Of a DNA stretch of 64,000 nt, positions 10,831-22,415 are shown piece by piece; the stretch's first letter is position 1; every line of letters starts with the position of its first letter. The notes beneath the pieces were generated by a model. That model ran no database searches and was not told the DNA's origin. It saw only the letters and a program-made list of their open reading frames with translations. This DNA is from Amphirosellinia nigrospora (lineage: Eukaryota; Ascomycota; Sordariomycetes; Xylariales; Xylariaceae), in the NCBI GenBank assembly GCA_004123355.1, contig SCHM01000003.1, positions 7,645,058 through 7,709,057 on the forward strand, read 5' to 3'. The translations under genes were made by a program, and so were the position numbers.

Positions 10831-12287
10831 ATGCATATGCACAGCAAACTCGCCGCCGTCGCCGCCCTCGTGGCCACTGCCAGAGCTCAGTGTTCTGCCT
10901 CGCTGACAGCCGAGAACCATCCCGCCTTGACATGGTCACAGTGCCAAGCGCGGTAGCTGCAGCAATGTCAACGGCAAGGTCGTCGTCGACGCTAACTGGC
11001 GATGGGTTCACGACTCCTCAGGAACCAACTGCTACAGCGGCAACACATGGGATACCACTCGCTGCAAGGACCCGACCTCGTGCGCTTCTGCGTGCTGCTC
11101 GACGGCGCTGACTACGCTGGAACTTACGGTGCCACCACATCCGGCAATGCCCTGAACTTGAATTCGTCACCCAGGGACCCTACAGCAAGAACATCGGTAG
11201 CCGAATGTACCTGATGAAGACGACACCACCTACCAAGGCTTCAAGCTCCTCGGCAACGAGTTCACCTTCGATGTCGACGTTTCCAACCTACCGTAAGTCG
11301 CCCTATGACGAGAAACCACAGGGTTGTGATCTAACTCGGTTGATAGCTGCGGTTTGAACGGTGCTCTGTACTTCGTCTCCATGGATCTCGATGGTGGCAA
11401 GGCCAAGTTCCCTACCAACACCGCTGGTGCCAAGTACGGTACTGGTTACTGTGACTCTCAGTGCCCTCGTGATCTCAAGTTCATCGACGGCAAGGTATGT
11501 CAACCGACAGAAAAACACGTGAAACTATATCTGACTTGAATCCCAGGCCAACGTCGTCGGCTGGACGCCTTCGACCAACGACGTCAACGCCGGTGTCGGC
11601 AACATGGGCGCTTGCTGCGCTGAGATGGATATCTGGGAGGCTAACTCGATGGCCACGCCTACACTCCCCACCCTTGCCAGAACTCGGCCTACCACTCATG
11701 CACGGGTGACAACTGCGGCGGAACCTACTCTGCCAACCGCTACGCCGGCGACTGCGACCCCGACGGATGCGACTTCAACAGCTTCCGCCAGGGCAACACC
11801 AACTTCTTCGGCCCCGGCGCGACCATCGACACCAAGCAGAAGGTCACCGTCGTCACCCAGTTCATCCAGTCCGGCGGCGCCCTAAGCGAGATCAAGCGCT
11901 TCTACGTCCAGAACGGCAAGGTCATCCCAACAGCCAGAGCACCGTCTCGGGCCCTCGGGCAACTCGATCACCCAGAGCTTCTGCGACGCCCAGAAGACGG
12001 CCTTCGGCGACACCAACATCTTCACCCAGCGCGGCGGCCTCGCGCAGATGGGCAACGCCTCGCCAACGACATGGTCCTCGTCATGTCCATCTGGGACGAC
12101 CACGCGTCCAACATGCTGTGGCTCGACTCCACCTACCCCGTCACCGGCTCCGGCCCGGCAAGCAGCGCGGCGCCTGCGCCACCTCGTCGGGTGTCCCCGC
12201 CGACGTCGAGTCCCAGAGCCCCAACTCCAACGTCATCTACTCCAACATCAAGTTCGGCCCCTCAACTCGACCTTCCAGGCCTCGTAA
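10831..12287 (+). CDS. glycoside hydrolase family 7 cellulase (cellobiohydrolase type), catalytic domain only
   Basis: Secreted cellulase that cleaves beta-1,4-glucan. The signal peptide [19 protein letters not shown] is followed by the mature N-terminus [16 protein letters not shown]. Two introns (about 11292-11346 and 11495-11547) join SNLP to [17 protein letters not shown], and DGK to ANVVGW. The GH7 catalytic signature [12 protein letters not shown] (two Glu and one Asp of the E-x-D-x-x-E motif) is at about 11610-11650. [38 protein letters not shown] and [17 protein letters not shown] follow as expected. The frame ends [11 protein letters not shown] at a stop at 12285, with no linker or CBM1. 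Ten frame breaks (about 10951, 11099, 11162, 11220, 11655, 11928, 11953, 12060, 12153, 12262) are all explained by missing bases in G, C or A runs, so I regard the gene as intact. Exo versus endo mode is judged only from overall similarity. Confidence 0.93.
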
Positions 12288-13207
12288 GCGGATGGTCTCG
12301 CGGCCTCGCCTTCGCGACGGGGAGGAGCATCTCTTTAGCCCGCCTTTGGCTGCTTATGCCGCCCCGCCATTTTGGATCATTTAGATAATGGATAAGAATG
12401 CGGGTTTCCGAAATGGTCAAATGGTCTAAAGGTCTCCTTCCACATCGCTTTCTTGTATATAATTCCCCACGTTACGACACTCTACGACACTCTGCATTCA
12501 CTGACCTGCTTCTGGCGTGGTCTTTGACTCTTCTCCGTACATAAAAATATGCATATTTCATGATCATGCCCGATTGTTCCTGCTTAGATGTGACCCATCC
12601 TACCTACAGTTATACCAATACCCAGTGACACTTTGCGCCCAATTTTTATATTTGAACTATCGGTGAGTGAAAACAATTGTTCTCGGAAAGTTACTAAATA
12701 AGCACATGGTATCTAGGTAGGCGCTTTTAGTTTATCTACCATGCGAACATAACCTCAATATCCGTAAAGCGACACGCGCCCCTATAACCCATGCGTAGAC
12801 AGCAGCATGACACGCTATAGTAGCCGACTTTATTCAACTATCTGATACAATTCCCATTGTTCGGAAACCTGCAGTCGAAACGATGGGTCACACGCCCCAC
12901 ACCCCATAAAAATTATTCCTTCCGAACATTAACTTGAGCAACCAAATTAACCTAACTGAACTTACGAAATATTCAACATTGAATTTATTGCCCTTAAGAA
13001 CCATCATCCGCGAAATTTTCACAGAAATTTTCATAGAAATTTCAAACCGTTCTCACCCGCGTTCTACTCGCGAATGGACCCATACTTCGCAAAAACCTCA
13101 CCACCACACCTCAAACCCGAAAACGCACTTTCAACAACCACACACCTCGAGCCCGATATCGAGCACAACCACCATCGGCATATCCGAGAGAACCCATCTT
13201 GCCTCGC

Positions 13208-13281
13208 CGTCACCCGTCGCGTCGCAGGTCGCGTCGCCCGTCACGTCGCCTGTCACGTCGCCCGTCACGTCGCCCGTCACG
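13208..13281. repeat. 12-bp tandem repeat (CGTCGCCCGTCA type)
   Basis: About six imperfect copies of a 12-bp unit CGTCGCCCGTCA run through this stretch. In the plus-strand frame they would read as repeated A/T-S-P-V. They sit in C/A-rich low-complexity DNA with no other sign of a gene. Confidence 0.75.
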
Positions 13282-13796
13282 CGGGTCCATATCCCCACCT
13301 ACCGGGCAACCACCACGCAGCTCCCCAGCAACGGCCCCCTCCCCACCCTCAGCCCCCGACGAGAAAACAGAGGGCATATAGGGCTCTTTATCCTAAGGAA
13401 TTTCCAAGAACCAGAACGCCCCCGTGGTGTAATGGTCGGAGTTCTCAATGATGTAATATAACTGTTTCCTCTGAGCGGGGTGGGACCTGCGTTGACGAAT
13501 AGCTTCTTCGAACTGAGAGAACCTGTGTTTTTTTTTCGAGTGATTTGTAGATGATGTTATTCATTTGAAGATGATTTTATTTGATGCGGAGGATGAGGTT
13601 GTGAAGTTGGTGTAGTTTTGTAATGATGGTGATGGTGATGGTGGTGGTGGAATGGGTGGTGGTGAGGAAGAGGGTGCGGGTTCAAGTTGGGAGGGTGCGA
13701 AGGGTGATGTTGGACTTCAGGGCTCGTGGCTAGGCTCAAAATAGAGAGGAAATTGAGGTGAGTATTATGGTGTAATTTTGGTGGCGTGCTTTGCAT

Positions 13797-14220
13797 TGGT
13801 TGGGTTAGTATTGTAGGTTGAAGTAGAGGTGTTGTGTTCGAGCTGAGGTTGAGAGCGAAGTTGAAGTGGGGATCGCGGGTTCGAGTTGGGGGTTGAGTAT
13901 TTGAGGGTGGCGGCAAAACTGGCACTGCGAACATCTTGTTAGAGCTGGGATGTAGAAGAGAATAAGGCGATTCTCACGGTACTATTTTAATACAGTGACT
14001 CCCGCTGGTTAGTTTGATATTAGGCTTGAAATAGAGGTATCGGGTCCAAGGTGAGGATTACGGTGAAGTCAAACCTGGGTGTTGTAGGTGTCCCGTTGAG
14101 TACAGCATGTAGAAGAAGATGAGGCGATTATGACGATACTATTTTTATGACGTGGTCTAACTTGGTTAGTTTCATGTCTTCGTTTGAAGTAGGGGTTGCG
14201 GGTTCGAGTTGACCGTTGGG
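13797..14220. repeat. degenerate direct repeats, ~160-210-bp period
   Basis: Three diverged copies of a segment start at about 13798, 14006 and 14163. Each has a TTAGTTT-like motif, then a TTGAAGTAGAGGT-like motif, then GGGTTCGAGTTGAGG or a close variant. The last two copies also share an upstream block resembling TGTAGAAGA...GAGGCGATT...ACGATACTATTTT. The GGGTTCGAG motif resembles a tRNA B box, but no tRNA fold is evident. Confidence 0.5.
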
Positions 14221-14940
14221 TTGGGAGTTCGTTGTCGTGGATGCTCGGCGGCGATAATCTGAGGGCGCTGAGTCGTTGTATAGCGCCCGAAAACGAAAAC
14301 GATTTCTTAGGAGCAGATTTTGTGGTACAAGGGAGCCTTTGTAATTAAGCGACCGAAAAAAAAAATTTGTTAAAGAAAAATAACGAAAAGTTGCTGTGGG
14401 CAGATTGACGGAAAGAATATTATGATGAGAACCTCATGGATTGTTTGGCGGACTGTTCTCTAGATAAAGAGGGACCGCTCTTTACAATTCAATTTCCAAA
14501 ATAACCTAGGCAAAAAATCAGAATTATCATCATTATCAAGACACTGTTCGGCGAACCTTGTCCGTACAAACATATTTAACCTACAGTAGTATTTCAACCC
14601 TTTGCACGCCTTAAAATTTGCTCTAGGCATACTTGTTCTCTAGAACTTTGGGTTAAAATGTTGTAATATTTGGGTTCTATGACATATTTGCAACATTAGG
14701 ATCAGATGACCGAGTTAACGAAGGTCTAGAAAAGGAGAAATAGTCAACACTTGACTACCTAAACAATGTTCACTCGATTAACTAAGAAATGTCATGATAA
14801 AAAGGTTCGGATCAATTCCTGGGATGGAAAAAATAATTGCTGTCTTTGTCTCTATATTGTTTATTATACAATGAGCTGCGTAAGAAGTTAAAAACGACCA
14901 AATGAGAATATAATCTATATACCGCCCTCTAAAACCCTAT

Positions 14941-16675
14941 CTATACATCCCGTGAACCCCCGAGACCTAGAATAGATCCAGATTTAAAGTCCAAGGGGAG
15001 TCTCAAACGCATACTCCGGCTCCCAGCCCACTGCAAGTAAGAATTCGTAGTCGGGATATATCTCCCAAGCGGCAGCCAGCTCTCCAAGTCCGTCCTAACA
15101 CATCCAGGCTTCGCAACAGGGCGACCCTCAAAGCGGTCCGCGATCCACTTCAACCAGATCGGCCTGGTCGCATCCAGCGAGGGCACATGGCCCGTGCCGT
15201 TGATGACGAGATACTCCAAGTCCGCCTTCTGACCCTTGGAACTCAGAAATGCGCACGTGTCCTTCACCGTCTTCGACGTCACATCGTACGGGATATACAC
15301 GTCCGCCGTGCCCTGAATGACCAGCAACGGCCCAACAAAATTCCGGCTCCCCACGTTCCCGAGCCGGCCGTACGCATCGACGTACCAAGTCTCATTCCAC
15401 GAGTCCTTGATGACCGGCCCGCTATCGGCGTCGAGATACAACTTCTGCGACACGGCGATGCCGCCCTGGATCTCGCGCAGGAGCGCCGTCCGCGCGATGC
15501 CGAGGGGCGTGAGCCAATCGGCGGGCTCGAACGAGGGGAAGATGCGCCCCATGAACAGGGTGAGCCAGGTGACGATGAACTGCGGGGTCCCGTGAAGAGG
15601 TCCGTCGTCGGACTGCCCGCGATCGCGCCGCGGTATCCAGGCGTCAAGTCGGAGAATTCTTGCGCCTCTTCGGCCAGCACCTCGGCGACGCCCCATGCGA
15701 CACCCCCGCCTTGGCTATGTCCGAAGGCGACGAACTCGTCGCTCAAGAGGCCCGCGAACGCCTCTTTCGCGGCGCGCAGTGCGTACAACCCGTCGCGGGC
15801 GCTGACGCGCGAGGCGAGGTACTGGTGTGGGATGTTGCTGCCGTCCCACGATTTGTCGATGCCGAGGCCGCCAAAGTCAGCTGCCACGACGGCGTAGCCG
15901 TCTAGCGCGAGAGTGAAGGGCGCTGAGCTGTGAGAGATCAAGTGTTAGTCTAGATGACCTATTTATACTATCGCAAAAAAAACCAAAGGAAAAAAAAAGC
16001 CAAGGAAACCTGAGTAGTTGGGGGTGTTTTGTAAGGATTTACGAGAATATGGCGAATAGGGGTACGAATCTGCCGCTTGGAATCAGGTGGATAAGTGACG
16101 GAGGAATATACTCACTGAGCATACCACAGCCCGCGATTCGTCGAGGGCCCCTGCGGTGCAAAGAAGCCCGAGGTCCCATGGGACCAAAGCACCACGGGCG
16201 CTCTCTCGGCAGCCGTAGAGTTCCCCGCATGCCCCGGAGAAGAAGCGAAAGCCCGGGGCTGGAAGGGCCACAAGACAAACGCCGAGGCGGGGATGACGGT
16301 GCCGTTGAGGTCCGTCGTGGTATACAAGATGCGCGAGAGCGCCGTGTTAGACGGCAGCGTGAAGGAGGCCGGATCCGTAAATTCCTGGACTTTAAGCAAC
16401 TGTCCGGCTTTCAACTCTGCTGATGTGTTCAGGGGCGGGAGTCTGTAAAACGCATCCTCGGCCGTGCCCCCGTTAGCGAGCTGCGACGTGTCGAAGCGCA
16501 CCGCTGCTTCGATGTCTGCCGCTAGACTGGCTGTCAAATTGGCTGCTTCGATCTGTGACTGCGAGAGGCTGAATGTTGAGTTGAAGCCCGCGGATTGTAG
16601 CTTGTTTGGCGTGCTTTGGCCTAGGGCTAACGTGGCTGTTAGACCCAAGGCGAGGGATAGGGCGTTTTTGTGCAT
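14941..16675 (-). CDS. secreted lipase (fungal secretory lipase family, alpha/beta-hydrolase)
   Basis: Extracellular serine hydrolase. The start at 16675 gives MHKNALSLALGLTATLALGQ, a clear signal peptide, followed by FNSTFSLSQSQIEAANLTAS and several N-glycosylation sequons. One intron (about 15928-16115) joins GLWYA to HSAPFTLALDGYAVVAADF. The nucleophile elbow GHSQGG (about 15700-15720) and an upstream oxyanion-type segment VLWSHGTSGFFAP are present. The C-terminal part has LLVIQGTADVYIPYD (acid region) and INGTGHVPSLDA (catalytic His), in the order usual for this family. One frame break at about 15595 (TDLFTG to TPQFIVTWLTLFMG) is a lost G in a G run. Exact substrate (triacylglycerol or other ester) is unknown. 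Confidence 0.85.
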
Positions 16676-17803
16676 TGTGGTCGTCTCTCCTCAGTAGTAG
16701 GGGTCTAGTAGATAGGCAGAATTCCCGAGTCTGATGTGAAGATAGATATTGACGACCTTTACTCGGGAGACATCCCCTTCTTATACCTCAATGACTCTGT
16801 GAGTCGTGGAAGAGGATTGTTAAGCATTCTGATTCATGGCAAATTGGCTCGACCCGCATCTCAGAAAAAGGCCCATCACATCACTTCCCCTAGGCTCCAA
16901 TTTTGTACGGCGATGGGATATGCTTAGAAACAACTCCATCGTCATCTCAACAAGACATAGCATCTTCTAAATGATAGAAGGCAATTACCCCTTTGGGAGT
17001 GGGTATAATACACCATACCGTTTCAGGAAATGCGTCGTTGACGGGATTAGTCAGTTATGCTGTGTCCTCGTTTTCCGTGGAACTCCGGCCGCGAACCGCA
17101 TTATGTGATCTAGGGCTGAAGCTATTCACGCTAACATCTAAAAGCTAATTAGTTCGGATTAGCACCAATTATACTAGGTACTCTTTACACATATTAAGCC
17201 CTGAATATCTTCTCTTTAGCGCGCTGTGCTTGATGTGCAAACATCACCGCCAAACTGAGCAATTATTGATGTAGATTTACTGCGATTGTCTCATCATAAA
17301 GGAATCTTGCGTGACACCTGGTCCGGAAGATTTCCGAGTCGAAACATTGCTGACACTTGTTTGTTTCGGAATCCGTTAAGAAAGCTTTAGCTAGGTACAT
17401 AATATTTCACTCGATGACGTAATAAGACTTGTCCTCATTTGAGAGAAGCATGGATTAAAACTGCATTGAACGTTCAACGAACATTCAAATCTACTGGTTT
17501 TGGCAATGTCTCTATCATTTCCGATTTTAGGTTCATTTGGAGCTCATGTTTTGCCAAATGTGCAATCAGGTATGGCGTAGTGGTGAGATAAAGTAGATGA
17601 GGCGGGGAACGGGGTATTATTAACGTCCACTTGTAAATCCGTTGGCAACCAAAACCATATAGTAATGTAAATGTAAACTGGGCACATGAGGCCCATCTTG
17701 TGGAGTAGCCCCCGTTAATGGGCATGCCTGGATAGATACTTCATCTAGCAGCTCGCAAAGCCCTTTCATTATGTCGCTTGGCCTGGCAATAGATTTCTCC
17801 CAA
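16676..17803. other. gene-free interval between lipase and Vps9 genes
   Basis: Promoter side of the minus-strand lipase and 3' side of the minus-strand Vps9 gene. A few short frames are open on both strands, but none has recognisable features. The DNA from about 17100 to 17470 is moderately AT-rich. I see nothing else. Confidence 0.45.
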
Positions 17804-20440
17804 TCAAGCGCTTAGCGCTAGACATGCGTCGACTGCAAGACCAACTCTGTGGCAATGTTAGCAAGTCGAAGATGGATACGAATTCATAGGTGGATTACTT
17901 ACCTTCCTCCTTTTGGTGGACGACATCGCTAATGATGTCCCGATCTAGGTCTGGGAACATGCCCGCTAACGTTTCGACTACATTGTGGTGTTCTGCCCTT
18001 TGGATCCTATGTGCCTCAGCAGCTCGGCACTTGCTTGTCTGGCCGCAGCTTCCTGAGCTGATAATTGCTGTCGTAGGCCTACAGGTGGGTCTTGAACATC
18101 GGGGTCTGGCCGTGTGGCCGGTCGTGTGTTTGGTCGTGATGCTGTTGAATTCGGATGCGAGATATGGGAGGGCGAGCTTGGCCCGGCGGTGCTGGTATCC
18201 TCAGAAAATATTCTGCCAATTGAGGACAGCGGCTTTTGAATGGTACGGAGTAACCCAGAAATAGCCGGATTCTCGTCACCTGATCCCTGGTCATCATTGG
18301 AAGTTGACCGACGTGGAGTCCTAGAGCCATCTTGCTCAAAGGATGGTCGTGTCGAAGATGATGCTCTTGGGTATAAGCCAACCTTCTCAGATAGATTTGC
18401 ATGTGAATGGCTGGCCGACTCTTCAGCTTGGTGTTTTTCGGCGATAGCAGAGACAGCGGCCTCCACATTCTGCTCAAAGTCTTCATCTGATATCGTCAAA
18501 GTGGTGCGGTCCATGTTCTCAACGAACTGCACGGCGCCCATCTGGGAATAGGAGTAAGATATAGGCTACTTCAGTTCCGATAGATGCATTCTTACCAGAG
18601 AGGAAAGATAGTAGCCGGCTTCGCCACCCAATTTCTCTTGGTTGCGAAAACGTAGGATGTATTGAACATTGGATACGAGATGATCCGGATTGGCGCGGAG
18701 CACAACGTATATGAGGAGGGGCATGAAACTATCAGCCGACGAGTCCGATTTGTTATGCTTGAGAAGACCTATTCAATGCGTAAGCTTGGCGAACATATCC
18801 TAGGTCACACTCTGGAGTATGTACCAAATATGACTTTGCAACAGTTCAGCACACAGATAATCTTGTCTCGAGGTGCTCTATAAGACCTAATCTTCAAGAG
18901 CTCTACTCTAGTCAGCCCCGGGTTTCTTGTCCTCGTGTCCGTGAGACTTACCTTGCTGAGCCAGAGTCAGAAACCTCTTTCCACTGTCCGTGACAGGCGG
19001 TATATCCAAATGCTCTTCCCTAACCCATCCGTAAATACTAATTTTTTGTGCTAAGATATCGTCTCTCTCGACATCTTCCTGATGCTGTCCCTTTCGGCCG
19101 GGGCCCATCGGTGGATCCCTCCGCGCTTCTTCGGTTTCGCACCTGGGATAGGCTGGGGTGCGGGAATGGCCGGCGAGAAGGTTTGGGTGTATAGTCGATT
19201 CATAACGAGCTTTTCCATACCCTCGCGGGCGTTATCGAATTCGGCGTCGGAAACTTCTCTCCAAACCTCGCATTGACCCATTTTATTGGAAATGAAGGCA
19301 AGGAAATCACCAATAATTTTGACCTGTTCATGAACCATCCACTGCCGCTTGCCAAACTCGTTTAAGAAGGACTTGAGGTATCGGGCCACGGGGTCGGCCT
19401 TCTTGTGCTTTAATTGCTCTAAGAAACGGTGGAAATCGAAAGGCAAGGCCGGTTCCGGCTCGGGTTCCGGCGGCGGGGGCGATGAAGGGTCGTCGTAGAT
19501 GAGACGGGGGACTCCATAGGGCCTAGTCTATCTTCGGGATGTACATCCTTTGGGGGCACCGGAGGACCGTGATCATGGGCATGGAGTTTCCCCTTGGAGC
19601 GTACGTTTGTCGGCGAAGTATTTGCAATGCGCAGGCCCTGCATTTCTTGAAGTTGTTGTGCGATACTCGGAGCAAGTGGCTCGAGACTGGATTTCCGCGG
19701 AGGATGCTGTGGTGGTGGGCTGGCTAGATGGGGCGAGGTAATCTCGAGCCTCGGGCTCATGACCTCGTCCTCTCCCGGGCCACCTCCATCTTCTGGGAAC
19801 TGTTCCATGATACTCTGTATCTCAGAACGCGACGTGCCCTCCCGCTCATCCTCGCTAGCAAATCGATTTTCGTCATAACCGGCATCGGATGGGGTTGGTG
19901 AAGACCCGACCCCGAGCTCTGTCCCTTGGACCTATGTGCTGAGTTGGTCCTCGACGGGGTTTGAGAGGTGGGCGTAGGCGGTGTTGGATCGACATAGGAG
20001 CTCGTGTTGATGGTGAGAAACTGGGGTTTATTGGGCTTCAAAGTGGCCACGGACGATTCCATGGCGTCGGCGGCGACATCGGACTCATTTGGCCTCTCGT
20101 CCCCGACTGCCCTTTGGCCTCCAGGGGCAGAGTCGGCCGGGCCATGCTCTGTCGGTAGCGACATGTCAAGTCCAAGTAAGTCTCCAGATACTGAAGATGT
20201 CTCTTTTACACTATCTCCACCGGCGCCGTCGCCATCTCGTTCGCCCGTGCCCGTTGTAATATCGAGTAGGGAAGGGTTCGACGCAGAGGTTATGGCAATG
20301 GGAGGAGCGTTATTCGGCAAGTCCTCTTCCGAAGTCTTTGGATGGCTCATCTCGGGGTCATGATCGGAGGCGACGATGCGACTCGTCGGCGGTTCGTGGA
20401 TCGGTTGTTCAGGAGGAGGCATACATAGGATGTGGCACAC
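17804..20440 (-). CDS. VPS9: VPS9-domain Rab5-type guanine nucleotide exchange factor with CUE domain
   Basis: Endosomal GEF that would activate the Rab5/Vps21 GTPase. Start at 20440 (MCHILC) or, as likely, 20422 (MPPPEQPIHEPP). A long disordered N-terminus rich in Ser/Pro/Glu is followed by the helical bundle (DFHRFLEQLKHKKADPVARY, FGKRQWMVHEQVKIIGDFL). The VPS9 core is spread over short exons: APRDKIICVLNCCKVIFG, SADSFMPLLIYVVLRANPDH, VQYILRFRNQEKLGGEAGYY, then MGAVQFVENMDRTTLTISDE. The C-terminus is a CUE ubiquitin-binding domain (VVETLAGMFPDLDRDIISDV, ending VGLAVDACLALSA) at 17804-17990. Four introns lie at about 18903-18952, 18770-18832, 18542-18596 and 17842-17902. Frame breaks at about 19900, 19530, 19100, 17980 and 17900 fit one-base losses in G/C runs. 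Confidence 0.88.
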
Positions 20441-21265
20441 TCTTTCTCCGTGCCCCCAGCCTTGCTTTCGTTCCCTGGGTTGCTTGAAAATGGAGAATGG
20501 ACGGACGGATGGATGGTGGGCGAGAGCGAAACCCGGTCGTTGGAATTGGGAGGTATATTTGAGTTAAGGCTACTTGGGTAGGCGAAGTCTCATGAGGCAC
20601 TAGGTAGGTACTTAATAAAAGGTAGTATGCTCCAGGAATGCGTTGATACTGCAGGTGGGCATGTTGATAGAATCATGGACGGGCAGGAGGGCTGTTATCG
20701 CTATCGGTACCTAGCGGCATAGGGTAGCTTCCAAGGTTGGGGAAGGGAGCCTGATTAGCACCGCACATGCTAGCGTAGTAGGTCTGAGCAGGTCTTCCAT
20801 GAGCCACATTTACCCCTCCATTGTGAGGCGTCTCAGCTTGGCTTGAGATGGATACTTGCTTGAGACATGCCTTCTTGTGTTCAGATCATGCGGCTCCGTC
20901 ACTGCCGCATATCAAGCACGATATCAGGGCCGCTGCCAAAGACAGATTATAGAACGTGACAACCTTTTATCGTTTACCTCATGTGCCCTTTCTTCATGCT
21001 GTTCTTGAGTCTCTTACTGCAACTAAGACAGCAAACAAGATATGCAAGTATTTACCCTACCTAATCAGGACTAAATATTTCGTGTTGATTAATTCATCTG
21101 CTCATTGAAAAATCAGTTTTGGGTTTTCAAGGCGCGTTTTGTTAAAGAACTAAGTCGCGCCAGCCGAGATTTGTCAGTTACCCTCGGGCTTGAATCAATT
21201 CTGATACTAAGGTATGCCAAGATATATCTAAAAGCTTGGAGGCAAGTTTAGTTTAGCAGCCCCCT
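20441..21265. other. Vps9 promoter side and left flank of the transposon nest
   Basis: No gene is supported. Contains short TAGGTA-like motifs and ordinary intergenic DNA, and ends exactly at the terminal inverted repeat of element D (TA at 21266-21267). Confidence 0.5.
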
Positions 21266-21353
21266 TAACCGCGCCACGCCCCCACTTTATTACGGATTCG
21301 CCAGCTTACTCATCCTAAAGTGGGTGCTTATCACTAAAATCGCTAGATCACTA
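21266..21353 (+). repeat. left terminal inverted repeat of element D
   Basis: Starts TAACCGCGCC, matches the reverse complement of 44838-44925, and contains the subterminal motif TCGCCAGC. Compared with the right copy it carries several C-to-T changes (TTACTCATCC for TCACCCATCC, ATCACTAAAA for ATCACCAAAA), as expected from RIP. Confidence 0.9.
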
Positions 21354-21702
21354 AAATAACTATTTTTTTGGTGTTTTTGATTAAAAACGACGTAGTAAAC
21401 AGTTATTACTACTGTTATTTGTTATTTTTGCTGGTTTTAAGATATTAGAGACTTTTTAGGTACGGGCTATTTTTGCTGCTTTTTTTATAGCGCGTTAAGT
21501 GGTTTTTACGAAGCGTTAATTTATAGTTTTAACGAGCTTTTATGCTTTATTAAGGTTATTTTTAATTATTTAACGGACTATTTTACGCTTTTTAGCAATT
21601 ATAAGGACTTTTTCTAACTATAAAGGGCTGTTTTTTTATGCTTTATAAGCTTTAAAGGTTTTTTTTACTAAACAGGTTTTTGTTAAGTTATTATATACTT
21701 AT

Positions 21703-21989
21703 TGTTAAGTAGCTAAAAGGTATAATATTGTACGTAATAATAAATAAGATAAATATTAATATATATCGATCTATTTTTTTTAACTATTTATATAAAAGCT
21801 AGGCTTTTATGCGGAGAATTTTTTTATACGAAAAAATTTTACTGCAGTATATTATATAACTAAATTAAGCGGATATATTAGTTTAATTTTATTATACAAA
21901 TAGCTAATATTATAGTTAATAATTAGCTATTATATATAGTTAATATTAATATATTAACTTTATACGTAAATAATACTATAATTATAATA
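21703..21989 (-). repeat. LTR of element B (left copy)
   Basis: 287 bp, direct repeat of 43112-43398 and inverted relative to the LTRs of element A at 27829-28104 and 34902-35186. Begins TGTTAAGTAGCTA; the other terminus has decayed from TAACA to TAATA. Confidence 0.88.
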
Positions 21990-22369
21990 TTAGCTTTTTT
22001 TTTTTTAGCTATAGCGTACTTTCGTACGATTGCTTTTTTTAATATAAAAAATCTAAACATAAAAAAATATTAAATATATATAATAAGTATATAAATAAAA
22101 AAGTACCCGATAATATATTAAATTGCTATTTTTTTAAAATGCTTAATATTTATATAATTATATATAAAAAAAAAAGTTAGCAAGTACGGATAAAAAGCTA
22201 ACCTATATATAACTATTATATATAATTCTTTTATTTAATTTATTTAAATATTTTAAAAAATTAAATAATATATTACTTTTGTATTTTTACTATTATATAT
22301 AAGTTAGGTTGCTTTTATATTGCTTTTTTGTTTTTTTTTTTCTTTTTTTTTTCTTTACGCGCATATACT

Positions 22370-22412
<43 letters not shown>
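22370..22412. repeat. (TA)n microsatellite
   Basis: An uninterrupted alternating TA run of about 40 bp inside element B. Element A carries a shorter counterpart at about 34495-34516, followed by a poly-A run at about 34528-34560, as expected for the inverted copy. Confidence 0.85.

Positions 22413-22415
<3 letters not shown>

Larger units (their letters stand above)
12288..14940. other. gene-free interval with low-complexity DNA
   Basis: No credible gene. 12.29-12.9 kb is ordinary intergenic DNA downstream of GH7. 12.93-13.46 kb is open on the plus strand for 175 codons, but the translation is Thr/Pro/Ser-rich low complexity. 13.56-13.93 kb is open on the minus strand with a poly-His run from a GATGGT microsatellite. 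Both open frames look like by-products of skewed base composition. 14.3-14.94 kb shows nothing. Confidence 0.5.

Noticed and set aside
13414-13450. tRNA 5' half-like sequence CCGTGGTGTAATGGTC
   Set aside because: No anticodon arm, T-arm or matching 3' acceptor strand follows within tRNA distance.
12934-13461. 175-codon Thr/Pro/Ser-rich open frame
   Set aside because: Produced by C/A-rich skewed DNA and a 12-bp tandem repeat; no signal peptide, domain or splice context.
13557-13934. 125-codon minus-strand frame with poly-His
   Set aside because: Arises from a GATGGT microsatellite in G/T-rich DNA; low complexity throughout.
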